Origin: Ignavibacteriota bacterium
GTDB taxonomy: Bacteria > Bacteroidota > Ignavibacteria > Tepidaquicellales > Tepidaquicellaceae
DNA: 64,000 nucleotides
Reading direction: 5' to 3'
NCBI GenBank assembly: GCA_016218085.1
Contig: JACREY010000017.1
Coordinates: forward strand, 150,187-214,186
Notes under the pieces: model-generated
The model's input: only the letters and a program-made list of their open reading frames with translations
Told to the model about the DNA's origin: nothing
Databases searched by the model: none
Program-made: the position numbers and the translations under genes
In this document: piece by piece, positions 42,972 through 50,898 of the stretch
How the letters are laid out: each line of letters starts with the position of its first letter
Position numbering within the stretch: the stretch's first letter is position 1

Positions 42972-44933
42972 TTATTTTACTTTTACAGAATCTATTGAAT
43001 TGTAAAGCTCCTGTACTTTTTTATCGTCGGGATAAAGTTTCAGATACCTTCCGAGATAATTTTTAGCTTCATCTTTTTTATTCATTTGTTTGTAGAAATT
43101 CCCGTACTGAAAAAGCGCTTCCTTGTAATCGGGAAATATTTCAAGCGCTTTCTGAATATTTTTCTCGAAATTATTTACATCGTTCAGCATTAGGTATGCA
43201 TTTGCCAGAAGGTAATACGTATATGAAGATTTCGGGTCAACAAGAATGCTTCCCTGCAAAACCTGCAGAGCCTGCTGAACCGCCTGCGGAGAGCGCTTGC
43301 TCATCATTTCTATTGCATACATATTCCTGTCCTTGGATTCAGCGGCGAGTATGTGAGTATAGTCGGGTATAAACTTAAACACTTCCATTGTTTCGAAGTT
43401 AGTTCCGGGGGCGGTGGTGAAGAGAGGATTCTGGTTAACGACCCTGTACCACTCCTGCAGGAATGCAATATGAGTGACTCCGGCAGATTTCAGATATTCG
43501 GTCATATAGGCGTTGTAATTCCTGTCATTGATTTTTGAAATCAGTTCTGGAGTAACAAGTCCCGCCACATCGACAATTTTTCTCCCGCAGTAAAATCCAA
43601 GCGCGCCTACATCGTGAGTGGCTATTATATCGCCTTCCCTGGTGTTTTCTTTAAGCCACATTGCAGTTGCCACCTGCCTGTCGGCTATGTACTTGCATTC
43701 TGCCGCATAGTCATTTTTTCCGCTGATATAAATATTTACCGATAAATAAATAGTGATTGCGGAAACCAGTAAAAACAATCCGATTGCAAAATTTCTGTTT
43801 TTAAAATATGAACCGAGTAGTTTTGCTATATCCCTGTATCCCAGCCCCGCAACGAGTATGAAAAAAGGAATAATCGGCATCATATACCTTCCGAAGCGGT
43901 GAGCATAAGGCATCTTATACCAGTAAACAAAAACCAGACCTAATGCAAATGCTATATATAAAATATTTCCGTTGTACTTTTTCTTAAATAAATCATAAAG
44001 AACTTTCAGTGCGGAGAAAATAAATCCCGCCATTATCACTGCATATCCGCCTTTTGTAAAATATTCCCAGACTTCCACCTTCATAAAAAATTCCTTGCTC
44101 TTGGCGGAGTAATAGACAATCTTGGCAGTGTAGGTATTCGGCAATATCGAGCCGGAGAGCATCAGGTTCATAATAAAATACACGAGCATTATTGCACCAA
44201 AAATAATTCCGATTTTTGCCAGCTCGCTTTTCTCAAAAAGCTTTATGGATTTATCCGTTTTTGCAAAATACTTTGCGATAAGGTAATCCAGCACGAGCGC
44301 GATAATAAAAATAAGTCCGTCAGGCCTGCCCCATAAAATCAATCCTGCAAACACCGCGAAAGGTACGGCTTTCCGGGTTTTATAAAAATACGCCGATGCA
44401 ATAAGTATAAAAATAAACATCGTGGTTTCCATTCCCGAAAGTGAAACGAAATTCATCCATTTATCAAGAAGGAAAATTCCCGTAAATATCAGGGCATAAT
44501 AATTTTCCTTTCCGAACTCGAAGCTGCTGAGTTTATAGAATGCAATTCCGGATAAAAGGAGAAAAGCAATGCCGAGAACGTAGCTCAATACCATTTCATT
44601 TTTCATAAAGAAAAATCCCGCTGCGAGAATCAGGGTGTAAATGGGAGAGGTGGAGCCGGCGGTTGCCATTTCGTTTTTGAAATAGGAAAAGCTATGGTAA
44701 TCCACAAGGTTTTTTGCAAACGTAAGGTGAATCCACGGGTCATCCAACGGAAAGCCGAATGCGCCGTTTACGGACTTAGCAAAGTTCAGGTAATAGAACG
44801 AAAGTCCGAAAGAAATCAAAGCTATGGCTGCAAAAATCAGGTATCTGATGTTTTTCGCCGGTTCAAAAGGAAGCTCGAGGTTTATTGCGGGCGCCTTTTG
44901 AGTCTGTTTTTTAATGTCTTTTTTCTGTGCCAT
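42972..44933 (-). CDS. Polytopic glycosyltransferase-like protein with C-terminal TPRs
   Basis: 653 residues. There are about 11 membrane helices. After helix 1 comes an outside loop with PLDDPWIHLTFAKNLV, the acidic DD pair typical of GT-C glycosyltransferases (ArnT/PMT-like). A further outside domain (about 420-530) contains EGDIIATHDVGALGFYCGR. Two to three TPR units close it (TYYLLANAYLMLNDVNNFEKN, ALFQYGNFYKQMNKKDEAKNY). It probably uses a lipid-linked sugar at the periplasmic face; the acceptor is unknown. It is the first gene of a four-gene minus-strand run. Confidence 0.82.
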   Translation of the reverse strand: MAQKKDIKKQTQKAPAINLELPFEPAKNIRYLIFAAIALISFGLSFYYLNFAKSVNGAFGFPLDDPWIHLTFAKNLVDYHSFSYFKNEMATAGSTSPIYTLILAAGFFFMKNEMVLSYVLGIAFLLLSGIAFYKLSSFEFGKENYYALIFTGIFLLDKWMNFVSLSGMETTMFIFILIASAYFYKTRKAVPFAVFAGLILWGRPDGLIFIIALVLDYLIAKYFAKTDKSIKLFEKSELAKIGIIFGAIMLVYFIMNLMLSGSILPNTYTAKIVYYSAKSKEFFMKVEVWEYFTKGGYAVIMAGFIFSALKVLYDLFKKKYNGNILYIAFALGLVFVYWYKMPYAHRFGRYMMPIIPFFILVAGLGYRDIAKLLGSYFKNRNFAIGLFLLVSAITIYLSVNIYISGKNDYAAECKYIADRQVATAMWLKENTREGDIIATHDVGALGFYCGRKIVDVAGLVTPELISKINDRNYNAYMTEYLKSAGVTHIAFLQEWYRVVNQNPLFTTAPGTNFETMEVFKFIPDYTHILAAESKDRNMYAIEMMSKRSPQAVQQALQVLQGSILVDPKSSYTYYLLANAYLMLNDVNNFEKNIQKALEIFPDYKEALFQYGNFYKQMNKKDEAKNYLGRYLKLYPDDKKVQELYNSIDSVKVK

Positions 44934-44954
44934 TCTTTAAAATACTTATTTCAC

Positions 44955-45011
44955 ATTGTTTTATCAATTTTGTAATTTGCCACTTGCCGATTGCCGCAGA
45001 GACATAGAGAA
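44955..45011 (+). repeat. Left 57-bp direct repeat of the RAYT module
   Basis: Starts ATTGTTTTATCAATTTTGTA and ends in CAGAGACATAGAGAA. The equal-length copy at 46097-46153 differs at about six positions. The pair brackets the transposase module. Confidence 0.75.
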
Positions 45012-45053
45012 TAAAGCTATCCCCTTTACTCATAAGAAACTAGATACAAAATC

Positions 45054-45083
45054 CTCGTTACCAAGCTCCAGCTTGGTAACGAG
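45054..45083 (+). repeat. REP palindrome R1
   Basis: CTCGTTACCAAGCT-CC-AGCTTGGTAACGAG, a perfect 14-bp stem with the CC centre (same orientation as R2). Confidence 0.9.
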
Positions 45084-45142
45084 TTATTGTTGTAAAATTA
45101 TTTTATCGTTTTTTATAATCGAAATAAATCATATTTTACTAT

Positions 45143-45439
45143 ATGAAAACCAAAAAAACACCACAGGAAAAGAAAGAAATAAGTTACAAAAAAGACAGAA
45201 AAAACGATTACGGCGAAAACAATAAATCTTCAAGAAAATCTATTAAATATCGAAAAACCTGGGTAAATCAAACATTTAGAAGAGGAATAAACCAGATATT
45301 AACAGATACAATCAAAACTGAAGATGGTAGCGAGGAAGCAAATGAAAAAGTGAACTCAGTTAAAAGAAAACCCTGGAAGAAACAGACGGATATTCCATTA
45401 GGAATATATCTTAAGCGTAAAAGTAAAGATAAGGGTTAA
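45143..45439 (+). CDS. Small basic protein inside the RAYT module
   Basis: 98 residues, very rich in Lys, Arg and Asn (KKTPQEKKEISYKKDRKND, SIKYRKTWVNQTFRRGINQ). It has a more acidic middle (TEDGSEEANEKV) and a basic end (KRKPWKKQTDIPLGIYLKRK). No known domain is recognised. Such charge suggests nucleic-acid binding, but the A-rich DNA could also produce it by chance. It lies between two directly oriented REPs, immediately upstream of the transposase, so it may be a passenger or accessory of the element. Confidence 0.5.
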   Translation: MKTKKTPQEKKEISYKKDRKNDYGENNKSSRKSIKYRKTWVNQTFRRGINQILTDTIKTEDGSEEANEKVNSVKRKPWKKQTDIPLGIYLKRKSKDKG

Positions 45440-45465
45440 ATATATTACTAAAAACAAACTAACAA

Positions 45466-45494
45466 CTCGTTACCAAGCTCCAGCTTGGTAACGC
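45466..45494 (+). repeat. REP palindrome R2
   Basis: CTCGTTACCAAGCT-CC-AGCTTGGTAACGC. It is the exact reverse complement of R3 at 46060-46088. The transposase ATG follows 8 bp after it. Confidence 0.9.
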
Positions 45495-45502
45495 AAAAAC
45501 AT

Positions 45503-46045
45503 ATGCGAACCCGTTATAAAATACCGGATTATAAAGCATCTTGTTTTATCACATCAACTATTATTGATTGGATTCCTGTTTTTAATGAAAGCAAATATTT
45601 TGAAATATTAATTGATGCAATAAAATACAATCAACAACATAAAGACTTTGAAGTTTTCGCTTATGTCATTATGGTTAATCACTTTCACATGATATGCCGT
45701 TCAGATAATTTATCAAATATTTTTAGGTCGATAAAAAGTTATACCGCAAAAAAAATAATTGAAAAATTAAAAGCCGACGGAAAATTGAACTTGTTGAATA
45801 TGTTTGAGGAAAATAAGCGAAAAGGGAAAAAGGTAAGCCAATATCAAATATGGCAAGAGGGTTTTATGCCGAAAGAGATATTATCTGAAAAAATGTTTAA
45901 CCAGAAACTGTTATATATTCATTACAATCCGGTCGAAGCGGGAATTGTTGATAATCCACAGGATTATGAGTATAGTTCTGCATTTGATTATTATTGGGCA
46001 AAGACAGGCAAGTTGAAGTTAGATTGTGTTGAGTATGAGAGATGA
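45503..46045 (+). CDS. REP-associated tyrosine transposase (RAYT, Y1_Tnp)
   Basis: 180 residues from ATG at 45503. A TTG in frame at 45485 lies inside the REP and is unlikely. The HUH metal site is VNHFHMICRS (near 68). The Y1 family end is visible as LLYIHYNPVEAGIVDNPQDYEYSSAFDYY, with the candidate catalytic Tyr in YIHYNP. RAYTs nick and join single-stranded REP sequences. The close REP pair in opposite orientation on both sides supports this gene being the enzyme for the GTTACCAAGCT repeats in this window. Confidence 0.9.
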   Translation: MRTRYKIPDYKASCFITSTIIDWIPVFNESKYFEILIDAIKYNQQHKDFEVFAYVIMVNHFHMICRSDNLSNIFRSIKSYTAKKIIEKLKADGKLNLLNMFEENKRKGKKVSQYQIWQEGFMPKEILSEKMFNQKLLYIHYNPVEAGIVDNPQDYEYSSAFDYYWAKTGKLKLDCVEYER

Positions 46046-46059
46046 AAAAAATGTGTTAT

Positions 46060-46088
46060 GCGTTACCAAGCTGGAGCTTGGTAACGAG
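46060..46088 (-). repeat. REP palindrome R3 (inverted)
   Basis: GCGTTACCAAGCT-GG-AGCTTGGTAACGAG, opposite orientation to R1 and R2, 14 bp after the transposase stop. Confidence 0.9.
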
Positions 46089-46096
46089 GAGGTGTG

Positions 46097-46153
46097 ATTG
46101 TTTTATCAATTTTGTAATTTGGCACTTAATGATTGCCACAGAGACACAGAGAA
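46097..46153 (+). repeat. Right 57-bp direct repeat of the RAYT module
   Basis: Same start (ATTGTTTTATCAATTTTGTA) and same end word (CAGAGACACAGAGAA) as the left copy at 44955-45011. Confidence 0.75.
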
Positions 46154-46565
46154 ATTTCTCCCCCTCACTTTTTCCTTGATATTTACATACATAATTCAGA
46201 CATTTACGGTGAAAGAGTTTAAGTCGGGTTAAATCTATTTAATCATACAATAAGCAAAGGGATTTGAAATCAATACCGGTAAATCCCGATTCTGAATAAT
46301 TCCTGCCGGATTATAATAAAAACAACGATAATACCGGATTGCGGAGGAAAAGAGAATTAAACCAAAAATATTGTTTTTTATGTTTTTCACTTGAAACTTT
46401 ACGTAATTTATAATAGTTTATATTAACATCATTAGACATTATATATCACACCGGTATACTTCTATCGAAGATTATAACATGAGAGATTAATTAAATACAA
46501 TATATTTAGACATTTAACAACCAATAAAAAAAATCCATAACAATACTTAAGGAAAGGTAACAGAA
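46154..46565 (+). promoter_or_regulatory. Gene-free leader region of rho
   Basis: About 410 bases with no gene. A GGGATTT/AAATCCC hairpin (46259-46287) and AT-rich DNA with several ATACCGG words (46275, 46341, 46450) precede the rho start. AAGGAAAGG lies 7 nt before the ATG. Rho controls its own synthesis in several bacteria through the leader, so a long 5' UTR would make sense, but no promoter can be fixed here. Confidence 0.45.
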
Positions 46566-47870
46566 ATGGCAGAAAAAAACGGCAAGAAAGAGCCCGTTGC
46601 ACCGGAAACCCCGGATAAAGATAAAAATTTCGAGATATTAAAGACAAAGAAAGTTGCTGAGCTCATTCAAATCGCTAAGGAACTGAAATTAACAGGTTAC
46701 AGCGATTTGAAGAAGCAGGAACTTATATTCAAGATAATCGAAGCAACATCTCAAAAGGACGGCTACGCTTTTGCCGCCGGAGTTCTTGAAGTTCTGCCCG
46801 ACGGATACGGATTCCTGAGGTCAACGGATTATAACTATTTACCCTCCCCGGATGATATTTACGTCTCACCTTCACAGATTAAAAAGTTTTCACTCAAAAC
46901 GGGAGATACGGTCAGCGGACAGGTTAGACCGCCCAAGGAAGGAGAAAGATTCTTTGCACTTCTTAAAGTAGAAGAAGTAAATTTTGGCGACCCTGAGAAA
47001 ATAAGGGAAAGAATCATCTTCGATAACCTTACGCCGATGTATCCCGACAATCGTTTTGTGCTGGAGACCGTACCTGCCGAATACGCAATGCGCATAATGG
47101 ATTTGTTTACCCCCATTGGCAAGGGCCAAAGAGGGCTGATAGTTTCCCCCCCAAAAAGCGGTAAGACTATTTTGCTACAGACGATAGCAAATAGCATTAC
47201 CCGAAATCATCCGGAAGTACATTTGATAGTTCTTCTGATTGACGAAAGGCCTGAAGAAGTAACGGATATGCAGAGGAATGTGAGAGCGGAAGTAATCAGC
47301 TCGACATTCGACGAACCGCCTGACCGTCACGTGCAGGTTTCGGAAGTTGTATTGCAAAAAGCAAAACGCCTTACCGAAGCAAAAAAGGATGTGGTTATAC
47401 TACTTGACAGTATTACACGTCTTGCGCGCGCACACAACACAGTGATTCCGCACAGCGGAAAGATATTATCCGGCGGTGTTGACGCAAATGCTTTGCATAA
47501 GCCGAAAAGATTTTTCGGAGCTGCCAGAAACATCGATGAAGGCGGCAGTCTGACAATCATAGCCACGGCTTTGATTGAAACCGGCAGCAGAATGGATGAA
47601 GTCATATTCGAAGAATTCAAAGGCACGGGTAATATGGAAATAGTCCTGGACAGAAGACTGTCCGACAGGAGAATATTCCCTGCAATTGACATCAACCGTT
47701 CCGGTACGAGAAAAGAAGAGCTTCTGCTCGATAATGACATGCTGAACAGGATGTACTTATTGAGAAAAATTACTTCGGATTTAAACCCCGTCGAGGCGAT
47801 GGAGTTTCTCCTCGAAAAGATGCGCGGTACAAAATCCAATAAAGAGTTCCTTGCTTCTATGAATTCTTAA
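46566..47870 (+). CDS. rho: Transcription termination factor Rho
   Basis: 434 residues. In order: an N-terminal helical domain ([28 protein letters not shown]), the cold-shock RNA-binding fold ([30 protein letters not shown]), Walker A SPPKSGKT (about 197), Walker [12 protein letters not shown], and Q/R loop elements to the end. It is normal in length, with no large N-terminal insertion. It is co-oriented with RNase G 32 bp downstream, giving an RNA termination and turnover pair. Confidence 0.97.
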   Translation: MAEKNGKKEPVAPETPDKDKNFEILKTKKVAELIQIAKELKLTGYSDLKKQELIFKIIEATSQKDGYAFAAGVLEVLPDGYGFLRSTDYNYLPSPDDIYVSPSQIKKFSLKTGDTVSGQVRPPKEGERFFALLKVEEVNFGDPEKIRERIIFDNLTPMYPDNRFVLETVPAEYAMRIMDLFTPIGKGQRGLIVSPPKSGKTILLQTIANSITRNHPEVHLIVLLIDERPEEVTDMQRNVRAEVISSTFDEPPDRHVQVSEVVLQKAKRLTEAKKDVVILLDSITRLARAHNTVIPHSGKILSGGVDANALHKPKRFFGAARNIDEGGSLTIIATALIETGSRMDEVIFEEFKGTGNMEIVLDRRLSDRRIFPAIDINRSGTRKEELLLDNDMLNRMYLLRKITSDLNPVEAMEFLLEKMRGTKSNKEFLASMNS

Positions 47871-47902
47871 ATCAAGAATATTGTAGAACTTAAAAAGCTT
47901 TA

Positions 47903-49459
47903 ATGAAAAAAGAAATTCTGATTAATTCCACTTCAGACGAAGTAAGGATTGCTATAGCCGAAGAAGGGAAATTAACCGAACTGTTTTATGAAAGTCCTGA
48001 CCTGAGCCGCAATGTGGGTGATATTCACCTTGGCAAGGTGGCAAAAGTAATGCACGGAATACGTGCGGCTTTCATTGACCTCGGCTTCCCCCAGGATGCA
48101 TTTTTGCACTTCTCCGATATGGATACAAACGCAAACGATTATTCCCTGCTGGGAGATGACGACGACATCGACGATGACGACGAAGACGACATTCCGCAGT
48201 CAAACGGCAAACCTGCTTATTACAGGGAAAAACCCCTGCCCTCGAACATTCAACGCGGACAGGATATAATCGTACAAATTACAAAAGAGCCGGTCGGAAA
48301 CAAAGGCGTAAGAGTAACCACAAAATATTCCATACCGGGCAGATACCTTGTGCTGATACCTTATAATAGGCGCATAGGTGTATCTAAAAAAATATACAAC
48401 TTCAGGGAAAAAAGAAGATTAAGAAATATCATCAGACCCGTTCTGCCCGAAGGATTCGGCGCAATAGTACGCACCGTGGCGGCGGGACAGGACGAAAACC
48501 TGATTCTCAACGACCTTAACCAGCTTATTACTGCCTGGAATGAAATTCAGGCAAAAATGAAATCTTCAAAAGCCCCGACACTGCTTTATAAAGACGCTTC
48601 CACTATGTCATCCGTGATGAGAGATTTATTCAGGGATGATATTGCTAAAATCACGATTGACAACAAGAAGCTTTTCCGGACAATTAAGAATTACGTGGAT
48701 GATACCTCGCCCGAATTTTCTGACAAGGTAGAATATTATTCCGGTAAGGCGCCACTTTTCGACGTAAGAAATATAGAGAAACAGATTGAGGAATCGATGA
48801 ATAAGAAAGTCTGGCTGAAAAATTCAGGCTACCTTGTAATCGAAACCGTAGAAGCAATGACCGTAATTGATGTAAACAGCGGAAAATATGCAAAATCTCG
48901 GGACCAGGAAATTAATTCTCTTAAAATAAATTTCGATGCAGCAAAAGAACTTGTCCGCCAGCTAAGACTTAGAGATATAGGCGGTATTATAGTAGTTGAT
49001 TTTATTGACCTGTATGAAGACGAAAACAAGCGCAAGCTCTATGAAGAAATCCGCAAGGAGTTCCGCCGCGACAGGGCAAAGGTAACCGTACTGCCGATGA
49101 GCGATTTCGGAATCGTGCAGATTACCAGACAGAGAATAAGGCAGAGCATATTGCATAGAATGTCCAACCAGTGCCCGATGTGCAGCGGCACGGGCAGAGT
49201 ACAGAGCAATATGAGCTACATTACCGAAATAGAGCGCTGGCTCCAGAGATATAAAGGCGGAAGCGGCAGCAAGTTTATAAAGCTTAAGGTAAATCCTTTA
49301 ATATTCAATTATCTCACGAGCGGATTTATAAATAAAATCCTGAGACTTTGTATCAGGTACAGGGTATTTATAAAACTCGGTGTTGACGAAAAACTTCCTT
49401 TAACTGATTTTAAATTCTTAAAGGACAAAACGGATATAACGGAAGAATACTCTATGTAA
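47903..49459 (+). CDS. rng: Ribonuclease G/E family endoribonuclease
   Basis: 518 residues. The S1 RNA-binding domain (HLGKVAKVMHGIRAAFIDLGFPQDAFLHFSDM) is interrupted by an Asp-rich loop (GDDDDIDDDDEDD). The catalytic DNase-I-like region carries VIDVNSGKY and GGIIVVDFIDL. A zinc-link CPMCSGTGRV (about 425) is followed by a short C-terminal domain. No long RNase E scaffold tail exists, so RNase G is the better name. It processes rRNA and mRNA in the cytoplasm. Confidence 0.93.
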   Translation: MKKEILINSTSDEVRIAIAEEGKLTELFYESPDLSRNVGDIHLGKVAKVMHGIRAAFIDLGFPQDAFLHFSDMDTNANDYSLLGDDDDIDDDDEDDIPQSNGKPAYYREKPLPSNIQRGQDIIVQITKEPVGNKGVRVTTKYSIPGRYLVLIPYNRRIGVSKKIYNFREKRRLRNIIRPVLPEGFGAIVRTVAAGQDENLILNDLNQLITAWNEIQAKMKSSKAPTLLYKDASTMSSVMRDLFRDDIAKITIDNKKLFRTIKNYVDDTSPEFSDKVEYYSGKAPLFDVRNIEKQIEESMNKKVWLKNSGYLVIETVEAMTVIDVNSGKYAKSRDQEINSLKINFDAAKELVRQLRLRDIGGIIVVDFIDLYEDENKRKLYEEIRKEFRRDRAKVTVLPMSDFGIVQITRQRIRQSILHRMSNQCPMCSGTGRVQSNMSYITEIERWLQRYKGGSGSKFIKLKVNPLIFNYLTSGFINKILRLCIRYRVFIKLGVDEKLPLTDFKFLKDKTDITEEYSM

Positions 49460-49520
49460 AGTAATGAGTAATGAATAATGAGTAATGAGTAATGAGTAAT
49501 AAGAGCATATCTGCTTTTTC

Positions 49521-49572
49521 GAACCCCGCTTAAGCGGGGTTCAATGTTAATAACCCCCAGCGAAGCCGGGGG
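49521..49572 (+). repeat. Direct repeat A, upstream of the 49741 gene
   Basis: GAACCCC...GGGGTTCAATGTTAATAACCCCC then AGCGAAGCCGGGGG. A copy in the same orientation lies at 50727-50774, on the other side of the gene. Confidence 0.75.
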
Positions 49573-49592
49573 AAATGATGCCCCCACACCTC

Positions 49593-49630
49593 CGACCCCG
49601 AAGTCGAAGACCCGCCGCGGCGGGGGGTCG
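49593..49630. repeat. 38-nt nested hairpin, copy 2 (outer stem CGACCCC/GGGGTCG)
   Basis: Has the same length and GACCCGCCGCGGCGG core as the copy at 20171-20208, and is likewise followed by AATAT. The outer stem has changed on both sides so that pairing is kept. Confidence 0.6.
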
Positions 49631-49740
49631 AATATCCGCCGTTGTTTTCATAAAAATCTCTCTCAATTTATGAATTATTTTATTCTATCATTTTTATAAA
49701 TAAGATTTTATCTTTAATTAAAATTTGCTGATATTTTAAA

Positions 49741-50616
49741 ATGAATAAAATATTCAAATTAACTTTATTCTTCCTTTTATCATTACTGTTTGTAGCAAAC
49801 ATTTCAGTTTACGGACAAAGCGGTTTGCAGTTCAGATATCAATATAACGATTTTTCAGGAAAAATCTCTTCGACAATTAATATTATTTCACCCGATAATG
49901 TAATCCATAAACTGTACTCTGATACTGCAGGGAAATTTAGTTTAAATGATGAAAATTTTTTTACCAAAGATGGAAAATATACTCTTTCCGTACTTTTTGA
50001 ATCAGAAAAATATGGCAGGGATTCAATTAATTACGACTTTACTCTTAATGGCAGTGAGATTTACACAGAAATTAATACTCGTTTTTTCTTTAAAAATAAA
50101 TCCATTAAGCAAGGGAATAAATATATAGAAGGTGAAAAGATACCCAAGGGGTGGATTGAAGTTGTTAAAAATTACGACGCTCCGGAATCAATCGAGATAT
50201 CCCTTAATACAAAAATGAAACCAAGTAATACTTACAGAGGACCTTACTTTATTATAAAAAATAACACGAGCGATACTCTTTATGGAGAATTTTTGCCGGG
50301 TTATTTTTGGGGAAGACTTAAAGAATATAGAAATGGTGTGATTATAGATGACAAAAAAGGATATCTTGATTTGAATTTTACGAATTCTCCGCCTCTTTAT
50401 CCAGATTCTTCTGACTTAGCACTTGTAGGCTCCTTTGGATACAGTAATAACCTTGAACCTGCTAAATATATATATGAAATTCGGCTTGGAAAGGAATTTC
50501 AGCCAATAGGTGTTAGCAAATTTTTAGAAAAAGAGGATTTTGAATGGTGGGCAGATACAAAACAGTTTTATGTTTTGAAATGTGAATTTGAAATAAAAGA
50601 AACGACTGAACAGTAA
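49741..50616 (+). CDS. Secreted protein of unknown function
   Basis: 291 residues, not recognised. The signal peptide is clear (FKLTLFFLLSLLFVANISVYGQ). The mature part is beta-rich and rich in Asn, Tyr and Lys: an N-terminal carboxypeptidase-regulatory-like stretch (SGKISSTINIISPDNVIHKLYSDTAGKFSL), a middle GPYFIIKNNTSDTLYGEFLPGYFWGRL, and a C-terminal WWADTKQFYVLKCEFEI. No sorting domain or lipobox is present. It is flanked by direct repeats, and its AT-rich composition differs from the rho/rng genes, so horizontal gain is possible. Confidence 0.7.
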   Translation: MNKIFKLTLFFLLSLLFVANISVYGQSGLQFRYQYNDFSGKISSTINIISPDNVIHKLYSDTAGKFSLNDENFFTKDGKYTLSVLFESEKYGRDSINYDFTLNGSEIYTEINTRFFFKNKSIKQGNKYIEGEKIPKGWIEVVKNYDAPESIEISLNTKMKPSNTYRGPYFIIKNNTSDTLYGEFLPGYFWGRLKEYRNGVIIDDKKGYLDLNFTNSPPLYPDSSDLALVGSFGYSNNLEPAKYIYEIRLGKEFQPIGVSKFLEKEDFEWWADTKQFYVLKCEFEIKETTEQ

Positions 50617-50634
50617 ACAAAATATATATTGTAC

Positions 50635-50660
50635 CCCACGGATGAAGCCGTGGGCTACAT
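50635..50660. repeat. Intact CCCACGG...CCGTGGG hairpin
   Basis: CCCACGG (50635-50641) pairs with CCGTGGG (50648-50654) and is followed by CTACAT. A copy at 28887-28950 has the same ends but is split by 38 extra bases. Confidence 0.7.
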
Positions 50661-50674
50661 AGAAAGAACAAGTT

Positions 50675-50703
50675 TCGTTACCAAGCTGGAGCTTGGTAAC
50701 GAG
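50675..50703 (-). repeat. REP palindrome R4, solo copy
   Basis: TCGTTACCAAGCT-GG-AGCTTGGTAACGAG, the same repeat as those beside the RAYT gene, 4.6 kb away and without a transposase. Confidence 0.88.
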
Positions 50704-50726
50704 AAATTGACAATTACAAAAAATTA

Positions 50727-50774
50727 GAACCCCGTTAGGGGTTCAATGTTAATAACCCCCGGCGAAGCCGGGGG
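50727..50774 (+). repeat. Direct repeat B, downstream of the 49741 gene
   Basis: GAACCCCGTTAGGGGTTC, then AATGTTAATAACCCCC and GGCGAAGCCGGGGG. Nearly the same as the copy at 49521-49572, in the same orientation. Confidence 0.75.
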
Positions 50775-50898
50775 TAAAGATATTCGCACCCCCCACCCTC
50801 CCCTTTACCCAAAATTATGTATAATTTTTATTCTATTAATTTAAAGTTTAACATTTTATCTTTATGAATTGTTATAATTTTTAAATAATACACAGGTT

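Larger units (their letters stand above)
44955..46153. mobile_element. RAYT/REP module with a passenger ORF
   Basis: The order is direct repeat, REP, small basic ORF, REP, RAYT transposase, inverted REP, direct repeat. The two REPs next to the transposase (45466-45494 and 46060-46088) are exact reverse complements, 29 bp. REP-associated tyrosine transposases are domesticated IS200/IS605 relatives that normally spread REP hairpins rather than themselves. Here the 57-bp direct repeat suggests that the entire segment inserted or duplicated as a unit. Confidence 0.75.
49460..49740. repeat. Spacer of word repeats and palindromes
   Basis: AATGAGTAATGA-type words (49461-49502) are followed by GAACCCCGCTT/AAGCGGGGTTC with a CCCCCAGCGAAGCCGGGGG block (49521-49572) and then a 38-nt nested hairpin (49593-49630). 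No gene is seen. Confidence 0.65.

Noticed and set aside
46118-46136. Sigma-54-like sequence TTGGCACTTAATGATTGCC
   Set aside because: The spacing between GG and GC is two bases too long, and it is part of the 57-bp direct repeat.
45054-50703. CRISPR array from the repeated GTTACCAAGCT palindromes
   Set aside because: Spacings are irregular (hundreds to thousands of bases), orientation varies, no cas genes are present, and a RAYT gene explains them.
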